In this document: positions 17,386-26,242 of the stretch, piece after piece
Position numbering within the stretch: position 1 is the first letter of the stretch
Layout: every line of letters starts with the position of its first letter
Assembly: GCA_944389425.1 (NCBI GenBank)
Contig: CALXMH010000006.1
Location: 32,001-71,408 of the forward strand
Reading direction: 5' to 3'
DNA: 39,408 bases
Origin: an uncultured Clostridia bacterium
Lineage (GTDB): Bacteria; Bacillota; Clostridia; TANB77; CAG-508
Made by a program: the position numbers and the translations under genes
The notes under the pieces: generated by a model
What the model saw: only the letters and a program-made list of their open reading frames with translations
Told to the model about the DNA's origin: nothing
Database searches by the model: none

Positions 17386-20300
17386 ATGCAAAAACTTAAA
17401 AAAATAACAGTAATAATAACATTAATAGTAGTACTTTTGACTTCTTTTGGGCAAAATGGAGTTTTAGCGTTAACACAACAAGAAGCAGGAAATGCTTTGG
17501 TGAATACGGCAAGAAACTATATGAATACATATGGAGCTGAAACAGAATATTTAGTAGGAATAGGTTCAAACTTTTCAGCGGCAGCAGCATGTAGAGCAAA
17601 AACTGTATTTGACCAACAAAAATCTTCATATCTTAATTATGGTGAAGCATATTGGCTAGATTGTGCATCATTTGTACAACTAGTATGCATAAGAGGAATT
17701 AATTTAGGTAAAATCTACAGCCAAATAAATGATAGAAGCGGAAATTATGTAGGATTTAATCCAAATACAGCAATGAGTGATGAAGTAGATACCCCTCCAT
17801 TTGAAAGAGTACAAGGAGATATTTCAAATGTACAGGTAGGAGATATTATATTTAATACTCACCACGTAATGATATACGCTGGAAATGGAAATGTAATACA
17901 CTGTGATGGTAATGGAGCAAATAATAGTGGGCGTGGAGCAATATCATATCAGCCATTAACAGAATATGCAGCAAACTGGGGAGAGAGCACAAGTTCATAC
18001 CATGTATATAGAATAAGTGCAGAAGCAGCAGCGCAATTAGATGCAGAAGATACACTTCCACCAGTAATAGACGAAATTATAAATGTAATAAAAGATTGGA
18101 TATATGAAAGAGTTCCATTTAGAGAAGTAAATGAAAGCAGTATAGATAAAGATAAAACATTTGCATACCAAGGAATTGCTAAATTAGAATCACAAACAAC
18201 ATCAGATGATGATACAGCAGCAGGAACAAATGATGAACCATGGAGATTTCCTAAATTATCAGATTTATTAACATGGATATTAAACTTCATGTTTACAACT
18301 ATAAAATCAATTATAGTAGGTATGACAACAATAGTACAAATACTTATAACATATTACTTAGATGCCGCAACAGGTGAAGATGTATCTGATAGATTAGCAG
18401 ATGGAATGATTGCATACTTAGAAAATGGATTAAATGAAGATATAAAAGACTCAGTAACAATGGAAAAAATAGTGTATAATTTAGTACCATTATTTGATGT
18501 AGATGTGTTTAACGGAAATCAAGCAGGTGGAGAAACATTAGATAATTCTAGCTTAGTAATGATTATAAGAAACTTAGTAGCAACCATTTACATGGCAATA
18601 AGACAGGTATCAATTATAGGACTATTAATAGTTTTAATATATATAGGAATAAGATTAGCAACAACAACAGTATCAGAACAAAAGGCAGAATATAAGAAAA
18701 AGTTAGTAAGCTGGGGAATAGCATTCTTTATAGTATTTGGCATGCATTATTTTCTTGTATTTGTAATGAAAATAAATGAAATTTTAGTAGATATACTAAG
18801 AAATATAGGAACTAATCTTGCAAGCTCAATATCAGGAGGAGCATATTTTGATTTAGCACAAGCAATGAGAGAACTAACATATTTGCCTGATATTGCAAAA
18901 AGTGCAGTAGCCATGGTAATGTACATGGTAATGATTTACTATTTAATTAAGTTTATACTAATATACTTCAAGAGGTTATTCATAACCATAATACTTATAA
19001 TATTAGGACCATTTATAGGAATAAAATATGCAGTAGATAAAATAAGATTTAATAAATCATCAAGTTTATCTACATGGGGAAAAGAATACATATTTAGTGT
19101 TGGAACACAAACAATACACGCACTTGTATACACAATATTCATAGGAATAACATACAAAATAGTGTTAACATCTGATGTGGCACAAATGGCAGTATGTATG
19201 CTAGCATTCTTATTCTTCAGATTTATGACAACAGCAGAAACATTATTAAGAGGAATGCTAAAACTAACAGGAAATTCAGCAAAAAATATAATAGGCGATG
19301 TAGATTCAACAGATATAAAAGATTTGTTTGGATTAGGATATATAATGAATAGAGTAAATGTATTCTATAAAAAAGAATATATACCAAAATTTGCAAAAAA
19401 TAAATATCAAGCAGGAAAAAGATTCTTTAAAGACCATTTAGAAAGCGAATATATAAAAATAAGAAGACGTGAATACATAGACAAATATGAAGATGCATAT
19501 ATGCCAGATGAAAGAAGAAGAAAATCTTATGTACAAAGCAATATAGATAAAGAAATAGACGAACTAATAAGAAAAGAATTTAATGATAAATTAAACAAAA
19601 CACTTGGAACACTAGGAACTGTACCAAAATTTGCAAAAGCAGGAATGAAATTTACAGTAGGAACAACAATGGCCGCAGTAGGTCCATTCTTTGTAGGAAC
19701 AGCACAAGCATATACAGGAGCAAAAACAATAGCCTCAATATTAGGAGCTCCAATAAAAGGATATAAAAGACCAAGTAAAATTGCAAAATATAGAGGCAAA
19801 AATGAAACATATAAGCAACTATCTGCATGGATAGCAGCAAATGGAACACAAGAAGTAGCAACAAGCTTAAAGAAAGACTACTTATATCAAAAAGACGAAA
19901 TAACAGCACAAAACGAACTAAGAGTTACAACATTACATCAAGCAAGAAGAGTAGAACTAGAATTAGAACAAGAAATAGCAAACCAAAAACAAACACTACT
20001 AAAAGGTGCAGAACCAGATGCAACGCCACTAGAAAGAGAACTATCAAAGAAATATACGAAAGAATTAAGACAAAATGTAGAAGATTCAATGAAAACTGTT
20101 GATAGAAAAGATATACACAAAGAAGTTAAAGACTACATGAAGAAAAATAATAAATATGCACTAACATTTAAAGATTTTGAAAATATTGCTGAAAGATTTG
20201 ATATAAAAGTATCAGGAGAGATAGTAGACGAAAAAGTACAAACAGAAGAATTTATAGAAAATGTTAAATCTGAAACAATGGCAAGATTTATAAGAGAAGT

Positions 20301-20814
20301 AACAGAAAACGACGGAATAGCAAAAGAAATAGCAATAGATTCAGAAGCAATAGACAAAGTTGAAGAAAATGTTAAAAACAAATTAGAATCAGCAAACGAA
20401 GAAGAAAAATCTGGATTATCTTTAACTCTAAAATGCTTAGATGATAAAAAACATGAACTAGAAGGAAGAGAAAAATTGCATGTATACAGTAATTTAAGCA
20501 ATGAAGAAAAACAAAAAGTAAATGCTGTTCTAGCAGAAGCAACAACAGATGAAGTAATAGAAAAACAAGTTCAAAAATTAAGCAGAGAACAAATAGTAAA
20601 CACAATGAAAAAAGCAGTAAATATGGAAGGCAGCATTAAGAAAAACGAAGTAATAAAAGAGTTCAAGCCTGTAATAGAAAAAGTAGAAAAATTAAGAGAC
20701 TTAGACGAAATAGCAAGAGAAACAGGAGAACAAACAGTATACAAAAATGCAGGAGAAATAGTTGAAACAATGATAAAAAATACTAAAATAACTAACAGAG
20801 AAACAGAAAATTAA
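17386..20814 (+). CDS. Large secreted-hydrolase/VirB6-like polytopic membrane protein, 1142 aa
   Basis: A signal sequence (about residues 1-29) precedes an NlpC/P60-like peptidase domain (about 30-215) with candidate catalytic residues Cys93 (DCASFVQ), His159/160 (NTHHVMIYAGNG) and His172. From about 285 to 640 there are seven or so membrane segments. One stretch (SIIGLLIVLIYIGIRL, then KKKLVSWGIAFFIVFGMHYFL) looks like VirB6/TrbL channel subunits of Gram-positive type IV secretion. The last 500 residues are charged, helical and lack membrane segments, so they are probably cytoplasmic coiled coil. No other conjugation gene is nearby. The peptidase assignment is good, the VirB6 likeness moderate. 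Confidence 0.75.
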   Translation: MQKLKKITVIITLIVVLLTSFGQNGVLALTQQEAGNALVNTARNYMNTYGAETEYLVGIGSNFSAAAACRAKTVFDQQKSSYLNYGEAYWLDCASFVQLVCIRGINLGKIYSQINDRSGNYVGFNPNTAMSDEVDTPPFERVQGDISNVQVGDIIFNTHHVMIYAGNGNVIHCDGNGANNSGRGAISYQPLTEYAANWGESTSSYHVYRISAEAAAQLDAEDTLPPVIDEIINVIKDWIYERVPFREVNESSIDKDKTFAYQGIAKLESQTTSDDDTAAGTNDEPWRFPKLSDLLTWILNFMFTTIKSIIVGMTTIVQILITYYLDAATGEDVSDRLADGMIAYLENGLNEDIKDSVTMEKIVYNLVPLFDVDVFNGNQAGGETLDNSSLVMIIRNLVATIYMAIRQVSIIGLLIVLIYIGIRLATTTVSEQKAEYKKKLVSWGIAFFIVFGMHYFLVFVMKINEILVDILRNIGTNLASSISGGAYFDLAQAMRELTYLPDIAKSAVAMVMYMVMIYYLIKFILIYFKRLFITIILIILGPFIGIKYAVDKIRFNKSSSLSTWGKEYIFSVGTQTIHALVYTIFIGITYKIVLTSDVAQMAVCMLAFLFFRFMTTAETLLRGMLKLTGNSAKNIIGDVDSTDIKDLFGLGYIMNRVNVFYKKEYIPKFAKNKYQAGKRFFKDHLESEYIKIRRREYIDKYEDAYMPDERRRKSYVQSNIDKEIDELIRKEFNDKLNKTLGTLGTVPKFAKAGMKFTVGTTMAAVGPFFVGTAQAYTGAKTIASILGAPIKGYKRPSKIAKYRGKNETYKQLSAWIAANGTQEVATSLKKDYLYQKDEITAQNELRVTTLHQARRVELELEQEIANQKQTLLKGAEPDATPLERELSKKYTKELRQNVEDSMKTVDRKDIHKEVKDYMKKNNKYALTFKDFENIAERFDIKVSGEIVDEKVQTEEFIENVKSETMARFIREVTENDGIAKEIAIDSEAIDKVEENVKNKLESANEEEKSGLSLTLKCLDDKKHELEGREKLHVYSNLSNEEKQKVNAVLAEATTDEVIEKQVQKLSREQIVNTMKKAVNMEGSIKKNEVIKEFKPVIEKVEKLRDLDEIARETGEQTVYKNAGEIVETMIKNTKITNRETEN

Positions 20815-20820
20815 AAATTT

Positions 20821-20851
20821 AAGGCGTAATTAGTAAAACTATTTACGCCTT
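20821..20851 (+). terminator. Hairpin after the 1142-aa gene
   Basis: AAGGCGTAA...TTACGCCTT form a stem of about 9 bp with a loop of about 13, followed by ATTATAAG rather than a T-run. It is a weak terminator or an attenuator before trmL. Confidence 0.55.
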
Positions 20852-20875
20852 ATTATAAGAAAAGAGGAAAACAAA

Positions 20876-21376
20876 ATGAAATTAAACATAGTATTAGTAG
20901 AACCAGAAATACCACAAAATACAGGAAACATAGCAAGAACATGTGCAGCAATAGGTGCAAAATTACATTTGGTAAAACCGCTTGGGTTTGATATAAGCGA
21001 AAAATCAGTAAAAAGAGCCGGATTAGACTATTGGGATAAACTAGAAATAGAAGAACATGAAAATTTGCAAAAATTCTTAGAAAAATATAATCCAAAGGGA
21101 AATAAAATGTATTTTGTAACAACAAAAGGTGAAAAAACATACGCAGAAATAGATTACAGCAAAAATGAGGAAATATTCTTATTATTTGGTAAAGAAACAA
21201 AAGGTTTACCAGAAGACCTATTAAAACAAAATATAGAAAATGCAATAAGAATACCAATGAAAGAAAGTCTAAGGTCACTAAATTTATCAAATTCAGTAGC
21301 AATAGTGGCATATGAAGTTTTAAAACAGCATAATTTTGATGATTTAGAACAAAAAAGTAAATATTTTAAAAAATAG
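20876..21376 (+). CDS. trmL: tRNA (cytidine(34)-2'-O)-methyltransferase
   Basis: TrmL is a SPOUT-fold enzyme that methylates the wobble base of certain leucine tRNAs. The start MKLNIVLVEPEIPQNTGNIARTC, the SAM knot LFGKETKGLPEDLL and IPMKESLRSLNLSNSVAIVAYE are all present. The length of 166 aa is normal. AGAGGAAA precedes the ATG. It runs into tcdA with a 9-bp gap, so the two form an operon of tRNA-modifying enzymes. Confidence 0.94.
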   Translation: MKLNIVLVEPEIPQNTGNIARTCAAIGAKLHLVKPLGFDISEKSVKRAGLDYWDKLEIEEHENLQKFLEKYNPKGNKMYFVTTKGEKTYAEIDYSKNEEIFLLFGKETKGLPEDLLKQNIENAIRIPMKESLRSLNLSNSVAIVAYEVLKQHNFDDLEQKSKYFKK

Positions 21377-21385
21377 GAGAATTTA

Positions 21386-22105
21386 ATGGAAAATCAATTT
21401 CAAAGAACAGAAATATTAATAGGAAAAGAGAATCTAGAAAAGCTTAAACAAAGCAAAATAGGCATATTTGGGATAGGCGGAGTAGGCTCTTATGTCGCAG
21501 AAGCACTGGTAAGAGCAGGGATAGTCAAATTTATATTAATAGATAACGATAAAATAGATATAACAAATATAAATAGACAAATTCATGCTACACACAAAAC
21601 AATAGGAAATTATAAAGTAGAAGAAATGCAAAAAAGAATGCAAGAAATAAATCCTAATGCAGAAATAAAAATAATAAAGGAATTTGTAACAGAAAATAAT
21701 ATAGAAGAAATAATAAATGAGAAAATAGATTATATTGTAGATGCAATAGATACAGTAAAATCAAAAATAGAGATAATAAAATTAGCTAACAAGTTAAATA
21801 TTAAAGTAATATCAAGTATGGGAACAGCGTGTAAATTAGATCCATGCAAATTGCAAGTAACAGACATATACAAAACTAAAAACTGTCCATTAGCCAAGGT
21901 AATGAGGAAAGAACTAAGAAAAGAAAATATAAAAAATTTAAAAGTAATATACTCAGAAGAAGAACCAATAAAAGCAATTAATGAAAACACTAAGAATATA
22001 CTAGGGAGTACACCATTTGTTCCATCAGCAGCAGGATTAATAATAGCTAGTCAAATAATAAGGGATATAATAAATACAGACAATAGTATATCTATAATAG
22101 ATTAA
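21386..22105 (+). CDS. tcdA: tRNA threonylcarbamoyladenosine dehydratase
   Basis: TcdA cyclises t6A37 of ANN-reading tRNAs with ATP. This ThiF/E1-like protein shows GIGGVGSYVAEALVRAG (nucleotide binding), DNDKIDITNINRQI and DAIDTVKSKIEI, then SMGTACKLDPCKLQ and NCPLAKVMRKEL with the conserved cysteine. The length of 239 aa is usual. It shares an operon with trmL and ends at the terminator that forms the left edge of the tRNA-Arg insertion. Confidence 0.92.
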   Translation: MENQFQRTEILIGKENLEKLKQSKIGIFGIGGVGSYVAEALVRAGIVKFILIDNDKIDITNINRQIHATHKTIGNYKVEEMQKRMQEINPNAEIKIIKEFVTENNIEEIINEKIDYIVDAIDTVKSKIEIIKLANKLNIKVISSMGTACKLDPCKLQVTDIYKTKNCPLAKVMRKELRKENIKNLKVIYSEEEPIKAINENTKNILGSTPFVPSAAGLIIASQIIRDIINTDNSISIID

Positions 22106-22114
22106 AAATCCAAC

Positions 22115-22156
22115 AAAAAAACGAACTAATATTTTTTATCAGTTCGTTTTTGTTTT
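22115..22156. terminator. Terminator of trmL-tcdA
   Basis: AAAAAACGAACT / AGTTCGTTTTT form a stem followed by TTTTTG-TTTTG. Its T-run is the first part of the 32-bp direct repeat, so before insertion this hairpin probably also terminated tRNA-Arg(UCU) on the other strand. Confidence 0.82.
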
Positions 22157-22178
22157 GTATGGTGAGCCAGGAGGGAAT
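22147..22178 (+). repeat. Left copy of 32-bp direct repeat (att-like)
   Basis: Identical over 32 bases to 24241-24272. It contains the last 25 bases of the tRNA-Arg(UCU) gene in inverted sense (TGGTGAGCCAGGAGGGAAT) without the rest of the tRNA. Confidence 0.88.
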
Positions 22179-22299
22179 ATGCTTTTAAAAAATTTTTATT
22201 GTTATATGTATATTAGGTGGGATGCTATTAAAAATATAAAAAGGACTTAACAAAATTCTTATCTTTTATGATAGGAAAATTCATATAAATATAATTATT

Positions 22300-23289
22300 T
22301 TATTCAATGATTTTACAGTCATTCCAACATCCCCAATCGTTACATATTCCAGAAAACAAAATAGTGTCTCCTTTTTTATATTTTAACAATTTATCTCTTT
22401 GATCTGAATTAAAATAACAAAAAACATATACTATTGAATTACCATCTTTAAATGTTATTGTTACTCCTATCATGTCTAAGATTTTATTCATTATACTGTC
22501 TTCATTAACTGCATTAAATTGTCCGCATAGAGTATATGTTTTTCCTTTATATTTATCACTTGCTACTAATGCATTATCTTTATAATCTTTTCTTATTTGT
22601 TTTAAATTTTTTGCCCCTTCATTTTGTTGTTCTTCTATATATTGTTTATGTTCTTCTTCTTGTTTAGCATTTAGGTTTTCCATATATTGTTTATATTCTT
22701 CTTCTTTTTCTTTTTCATATATTGATATTCCGCCATTCTTGTTATATTCAGTACTATAATTATAATTGATAATCTTATTATTAGAAGAATATAACAGTAA
22801 ATTTGATTGAATATAACTTATATCAACATTTGTTATATCATTAACTTTAATCTGGTAAGAAATTTTATTATTTGAGTAAAATACAAATTGCAATGAGGAG
22901 AACTTTTCATATGTATCGAGGTGATAATAAAGCAAATTCTTAATAATATTTTCTGCTACTAGACAACATTCATATTCAGATAAAAATCTATTTTCATCTA
23001 AATAAATGACTACTTGATATTTATTATCATTAACATCATTTACAATAATTTTAAAATGTGTTCCTTTAAATGTATAAGATATACTGTCATTTATATTGTT
23101 GCTAATTTCTTTTTTTAAAGAATTTTCTACTTTGTTTGATATGTATGTTGGATTTATTAAAAAATTATTAAAATTTGTTTTATTTCTGCCTGAATAAGTA
23201 ATAATAATTCCCAATAATATTAAAAATAGTATTATGCTTATAGCAATTATTGTATCACTTAAATGAATTTTTTTGTGCTTTTTTTTCAT
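22300..23289 (-). CDS. Anchored protein with coiled coil and tRNA_anti-like (OB-fold) domain, 329 aa
   Basis: A basic N-terminus and one membrane segment (about residues 13-30) anchor the protein. Residues of about 190-225 are a Glu/Gln/Lys coiled coil with a repeated EEEYKQYMENLNAKQEEEHK pattern. The C-terminus (about 230-329) looks like the tRNA_anti-like OB-fold: KYKGKTYTLCGQFNAV, IVYVFCYF, KKGDTILFSGICNDWG. Such domains occur in secreted or anchored bacterial proteins of unknown function. It carries AGGAG before the ATG and probably follows the 23355 gene in one transcript. Element cargo. Confidence 0.68.
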   Translation of the reverse strand: MKKKHKKIHLSDTIIAISIILFLILLGIIITYSGRNKTNFNNFLINPTYISNKVENSLKKEISNNINDSISYTFKGTHFKIIVNDVNDNKYQVVIYLDENRFLSEYECCLVAENIIKNLLYYHLDTYEKFSSLQFVFYSNNKISYQIKVNDITNVDISYIQSNLLLYSSNNKIINYNYSTEYNKNGGISIYEKEKEEEYKQYMENLNAKQEEEHKQYIEEQQNEGAKNLKQIRKDYKDNALVASDKYKGKTYTLCGQFNAVNEDSIMNKILDMIGVTITFKDGNSIVYVFCYFNSDQRDKLLKYKKGDTILFSGICNDWGCWNDCKIIE

Positions 23290-23354
23290 TGTTTTCTCCT
23301 AATTTTAATTTTTTATTTTGACAACATTTAATGCTTTAATAAGTGTATGTCTTA

Positions 23355-23771
23355 TTATATAATGCCATAACTAATAGCTATTCCTAATATGATTAAAACT
23401 AGAATCACAACTATTGCTATTACAGTATCATTTTCACTTGATTTTACATCTTTGTTTTTTTCGACAATTATACTGTTTCTTTCATGAGAATACTCTTCTT
23501 CGCTTATAATTTGTTTGTTTTTTAATTCTTCTAATTTTTCTAAAACGTCATATTTGTTTTTTTCTGTACTATAATCAGTAATTAAACTTTTTTGGCATAA
23601 TACAATTATTAAACCTATCCAGCCTAGAAAAAAACCGTACCAAAAGCATCCTTTTCTTCCTTTATTTTTTCCAATGCTTTGACAAATAGCTCCAAAAATC
23701 ATACATACAATAAATATCCAAATAAAAAATGATATTCCGAGTGATGCTACGAATGATGATGTTAAATCCAT
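23355..23771 (-). CDS. Small membrane protein with SHOCT-like segment, 138 aa
   Basis: Two hydrophobic segments near the N-terminus (about residues 8-32 and 43-60) are followed by a SHOCT-like helical pair (YDVLEKLEELKNKQIISEEEY, about 74-94) and a C-terminal hydrophobic tail (about 117-137). SHOCT segments are common in membrane proteins of phage and mobile elements, where they oligomerise. AAGGAGG precedes the ATG, and a good promoter lies at 23805-23833. Confidence 0.7.
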   Translation of the reverse strand: MDLTSSFVASLGISFFIWIFIVCMIFGAICQSIGKNKGRKGCFWYGFFLGWIGLIIVLCQKSLITDYSTEKNKYDVLEKLEELKNKQIISEEEYSHERNSIIVEKNKDVKSSENDTVIAIVVILVLIILGIAISYGII

Positions 23772-23804
23772 AATTTAATCCTCCTTCTTTATTTTATTTG
23801 AAAC

Positions 23805-23833
23805 AGTATATCATACATATCAGAGAATTGCAA
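23805..23833 (-). promoter_or_regulatory. Promoter of the 23355 gene
   Basis: On the minus strand TTGCAA (23833-23828), a 17-bp spacer and TATACT (23810-23805), about 35 bp before the start codon. Confidence 0.65.
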
Positions 23834-23897
23834 TACATTTGCTATGCATAATATATATGTTTTTTTATATATACTAATAAGTATGAGGTGATGTATA

Positions 23898-24077
23898 GTG
23901 AAAAAATTTAAAATACCATCAGTTCCACCTACAACCAATAAATGTATTAGATTTCCAAATGATGTGATAGAAGAAGTAGAAAAAGCAATAGAGGGTAGAG
24001 AATGTACTTTTACAGCATTTGTTGTAGAAGCGGTAAAAGTAGCTTTAGAAAATTTAAAAGAAGGAAATGAAGAATAA
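23898..24077 (+). CDS. Small ribbon-helix-helix (Arc/CopG-like) protein, 59 aa
   Basis: The GTG start has GAGGTGATG upstream. The sequence TTNKCIRFPNDVIEEVEKAI, then TFTAFVVEAVKVALENL, matches the beta-strand plus two-helix pattern of Arc/CopG-type regulators found on phages and conjugative elements. It could be an antitoxin without a visible toxin or the regulator of the element. It is the only element gene on the plus strand. Confidence 0.75.
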   Translation: MKKFKIPSVPPTTNKCIRFPNDVIEEVEKAIEGRECTFTAFVVEAVKVALENLKEGNEE

Positions 24078-24199
24078 ATATAAGCAAGTATTTTAATAAT
24101 TACAACACAATAAAAAAGTGATATTATAAAAATATAATATTAATTATTGGCATTGTATTTTCTGATTATCTATAATATTTCTTTTTACTATAGATTGTA

Positions 24200-24240
24200 A
24201 AAAACCATACAAAATATTGATAATTCAATATTTTATATGG

Positions 24241-24245
<5 letters not shown>
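24200..24245. terminator. Strong bidirectional terminator at the element's right end
   Basis: A 21-base arm (AAAAACCATACAAAATATTGA) pairs with 24225-24245 with one mismatch and a 4-base loop. T-runs exist on both strands, so it can stop both element genes and tRNA-Arg(UCU). Its right arm runs into the direct repeat. Confidence 0.88.
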
Positions 24246-24330
<85 letters not shown>

Positions 24331-24341
24331 ATAACAAAATT

Positions 24342-24370
24342 ATAATACCACAAAAAAATAGATATGTCAA
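24342..24370 (-). promoter_or_regulatory. Promoter of tRNA-Arg(UCU)
   Basis: Minus-strand TTGACA (24370-24365), 17 bp, TATTAT (24347-24342), 11 bp before the tRNA. Confidence 0.85.
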
Positions 24371-24439
24371 TATAGAAATAAATATTTTTTTGCAGTACTA
24401 ATTATTATATATAAAAACGTTTTTCCATACACATCTAAA

Positions 24440-25501
24440 CTACTCTTCTTCTTCGTCAATAAATTCTATTTCTTCCATCTCTTCATTATATTTTTTCAAG
24501 TTTTCCTCATGATTTTTGTATGTTTTAAAAAAATAATTAAATATATTGTCCATGCTGTTTAATAATGATATATATGTTTCAGTAGGGTTGCTTTCCATTA
24601 CACTTAAAGATATTAAATTGTCACTATAATACGGAAAATTGTCTCTTATTAATGCTTTTAGTGTCTCAAAAGAATTTCCTTCATGTTTTACGTTTACATA
24701 GTCTAACATTTCTTTAAAAAGTTTAATAAATTTTTCTTTTTTTTCTTTATATAAATCTTCATAAGTTTGTCCATCTTTTAACTCTATGTCTTCATAAAAA
24801 TCCGCAAAATCTTTATAATTACCTGTTTCAGGATCTAATTCACAATATAAGTCATCTAAAGCAATTAAGTTTTCCACTTCATCTGTTTTAATATATACTT
24901 GATAGTCCATATATATATTACGGCACAAAGTATTGTTTTGTATCTGAGTCAAAGTATTTTCTAACGTATCATGATAAAAATGGTAATACTTATCTATAAC
25001 TTTTATCCATTCTTCAAAACTCCATTTATCATCATAGCTTTTATTCTTGTAATTTAACATTTCTTTAAAAGTTGATATCAATTTTTTAATTTTTTGATTT
25101 TTTAACTTTTCATATCCATTTTTTTGTATTTCATTTTTTACAAATTCATATTCTTCAAGCTCATATATAATTAGATTATATCCCTGAATATACATCTCTA
25201 TTTTTTCTTCTTTGGTTTCACCTAAGCCATCTATTAATTCAACATTCCATATTGCAAAGTTGCGCATAAGATTTGGAATTGCTTGAAAATACGCACTATT
25301 TTCTTCAAATAACTTTTCAAAGTAATAAAATAAACTTTCTCTGTCTTCTATGTTTTTGATTTTTTCTAATGAAAAGCCTTTCATTGTAGCAATTTTTTTT
25401 ATTAATTCAATTGATTTGTCTGCTACTTTATCAAATACAATATTTAATTTTCCTTTATCGATATATTCTTGAAATTCGTCTATTTTGATTTTTTCTTGCA
25501 T
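24440..25501 (-). CDS. Unrecognised acidic helical protein, 353 aa
   Basis: I do not recognise this protein. It is soluble, mostly helical, rich in Glu, Lys, Tyr and Asn, and ends in an acidic tail (FIDEEEE). A repeated element KLISTFKEMLNYKNKSYDD (about residue 140) and KFIKLFKEMLDYVNVKHEG (about residue 260) suggests an internal duplication of about 115 residues. AGGAGG precedes the ATG. It lies alone between two tRNA-Arg genes, outside the direct repeats but in a position typical of accessory genes. Confidence 0.75.
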   Translation of the reverse strand: MQEKIKIDEFQEYIDKGKLNIVFDKVADKSIELIKKIATMKGFSLEKIKNIEDRESLFYYFEKLFEENSAYFQAIPNLMRNFAIWNVELIDGLGETKEEKIEMYIQGYNLIIYELEEYEFVKNEIQKNGYEKLKNQKIKKLISTFKEMLNYKNKSYDDKWSFEEWIKVIDKYYHFYHDTLENTLTQIQNNTLCRNIYMDYQVYIKTDEVENLIALDDLYCELDPETGNYKDFADFYEDIELKDGQTYEDLYKEKKEKFIKLFKEMLDYVNVKHEGNSFETLKALIRDNFPYYSDNLISLSVMESNPTETYISLLNSMDNIFNYFFKTYKNHEENLKKYNEEMEEIEFIDEEEE

Positions 25502-25551
25502 AAAAAACCTCCTATACTTCGATAGTGAGTTGAAACAGCATAGCGAAAAAT

Positions 25552-25574
25552 AAAAAAACTCAAACTTACTTGAG
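25552..25574 (-). terminator. Terminator of tRNA-Arg(ACG)
   Basis: On the minus strand CTCAA-GTAAGT-TTGAG followed by a run of seven T's. Confidence 0.65.
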
Positions 25575-25578
25575 AGTA

Positions 25579-25655
25579 TGGTGCAGCAGGAGGAATTCGA
25601 ATCCCCGACCTCTCGGTTCGTAGCCGAGTGCTCTATCCAGCTAAGCTACTGCTGC
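25579..25655 (-). tRNA. tRNA-Arg (ACG)
   Basis: GCAGCAG pairs with CTGCTGC, the anticodon stem CTCGG/CCGAG encloses CTACGAA (anticodon ACG), and CCA is encoded. With wobble inosine it reads CGU, CGC and CGA but not CGG, which matters for the CGG frameshift sites. Confidence 0.96.
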
Positions 25656-25668
25656 ATATAACAAAATA

Positions 25669-25697
25669 ATTATAACCCACAAATTAAAGAATGTCAA
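25669..25697 (-). promoter_or_regulatory. Promoter of tRNA-Arg(ACG)
   Basis: Minus-strand TTGACA (25697-25692), 17 bp, TATAAT (25674-25669): a consensus promoter. Confidence 0.88.
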
Positions 25698-25771
25698 ATG
25701 TAAGTTTTGCTTGAAATGAACAGGTAAATAATATATAATATTATGGAAAGAAAATTTACAAGGAGAAAAAA

Positions 25772-26242
25772 ATGAAAAAAGTAATGTTCATATCAAGCAC
25801 AGGTGGACATTTAGACGAATTAATGCAGTTAAAACCATTATTTTCAAAATATGACTATCATATAGTAACAGAAAAAGATAAAATGACACAAAAATTAAAA
25901 AACGAATATAAAGAAAAAATATCTTATCTAGTATATGGAACAAGAAGTAAACCAATAAGATATATATTCAAATTATTATATAATTGTATATTAAGTTTAA
26001 TATTATATATAAAGTATAAGCCTAAATTTATAGTTACAACAGGAACACATACAGCAGGACCAATGTGTTGCATAGGAAAAATATTTGGCTCAAAAATAAT
26101 ATATATAGAAACATTTGCAAATATAAACAAAAAAACAGTAACAGGAAAACTAATATATAATATAGCAGATTTATTTATAGTACAATGGGAAGAAATGTTA
26201 GAACTATATCCAAAAGCAGTATTAGGAGGTTCGATATATTAA
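25772..26242 (+). CDS. Alg14-like glycosyltransferase anchor subunit (PssD family)
   Basis: Alg14/PssD proteins anchor and activate an Alg13/PssE catalytic partner to form a two-part UDP-sugar glycosyltransferase at the membrane. The start MFISSTGGHLDELMQL, the membrane stretch (about residues 65-85), VTTGTHTAGPMCCIGKIFG, IYIETFA and the closing GGSIY are characteristic. The stop codon abuts the ATG of the Alg13-like gene. No other polysaccharide genes are nearby. Confidence 0.9.
   Translation: MKKVMFISSTGGHLDELMQLKPLFSKYDYHIVTEKDKMTQKLKNEYKEKISYLVYGTRSKPIRYIFKLLYNCILSLILYIKYKPKFIVTTGTHTAGPMCCIGKIFGSKIIYIETFANINKKTVTGKLIYNIADLFIVQWEEMLELYPKAVLGGSIY

Noticed and set aside
17386..20814. Part of an integrated conjugative element
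   Set aside because: No relaxase, coupling protein, VirB4 ATPase or integrase flanks it, and its neighbours are ordinary chromosomal genes.
20821..20851. Riboswitch or T-box before trmL
   Set aside because: Only a simple hairpin is present in a 61-bp gap, with no conserved riboswitch motif.
25579..25655. Second att site at tRNA-Arg(ACG)
   Set aside because: I found no second copy of its 3' end in the window, so there is no evidence for insertion there.
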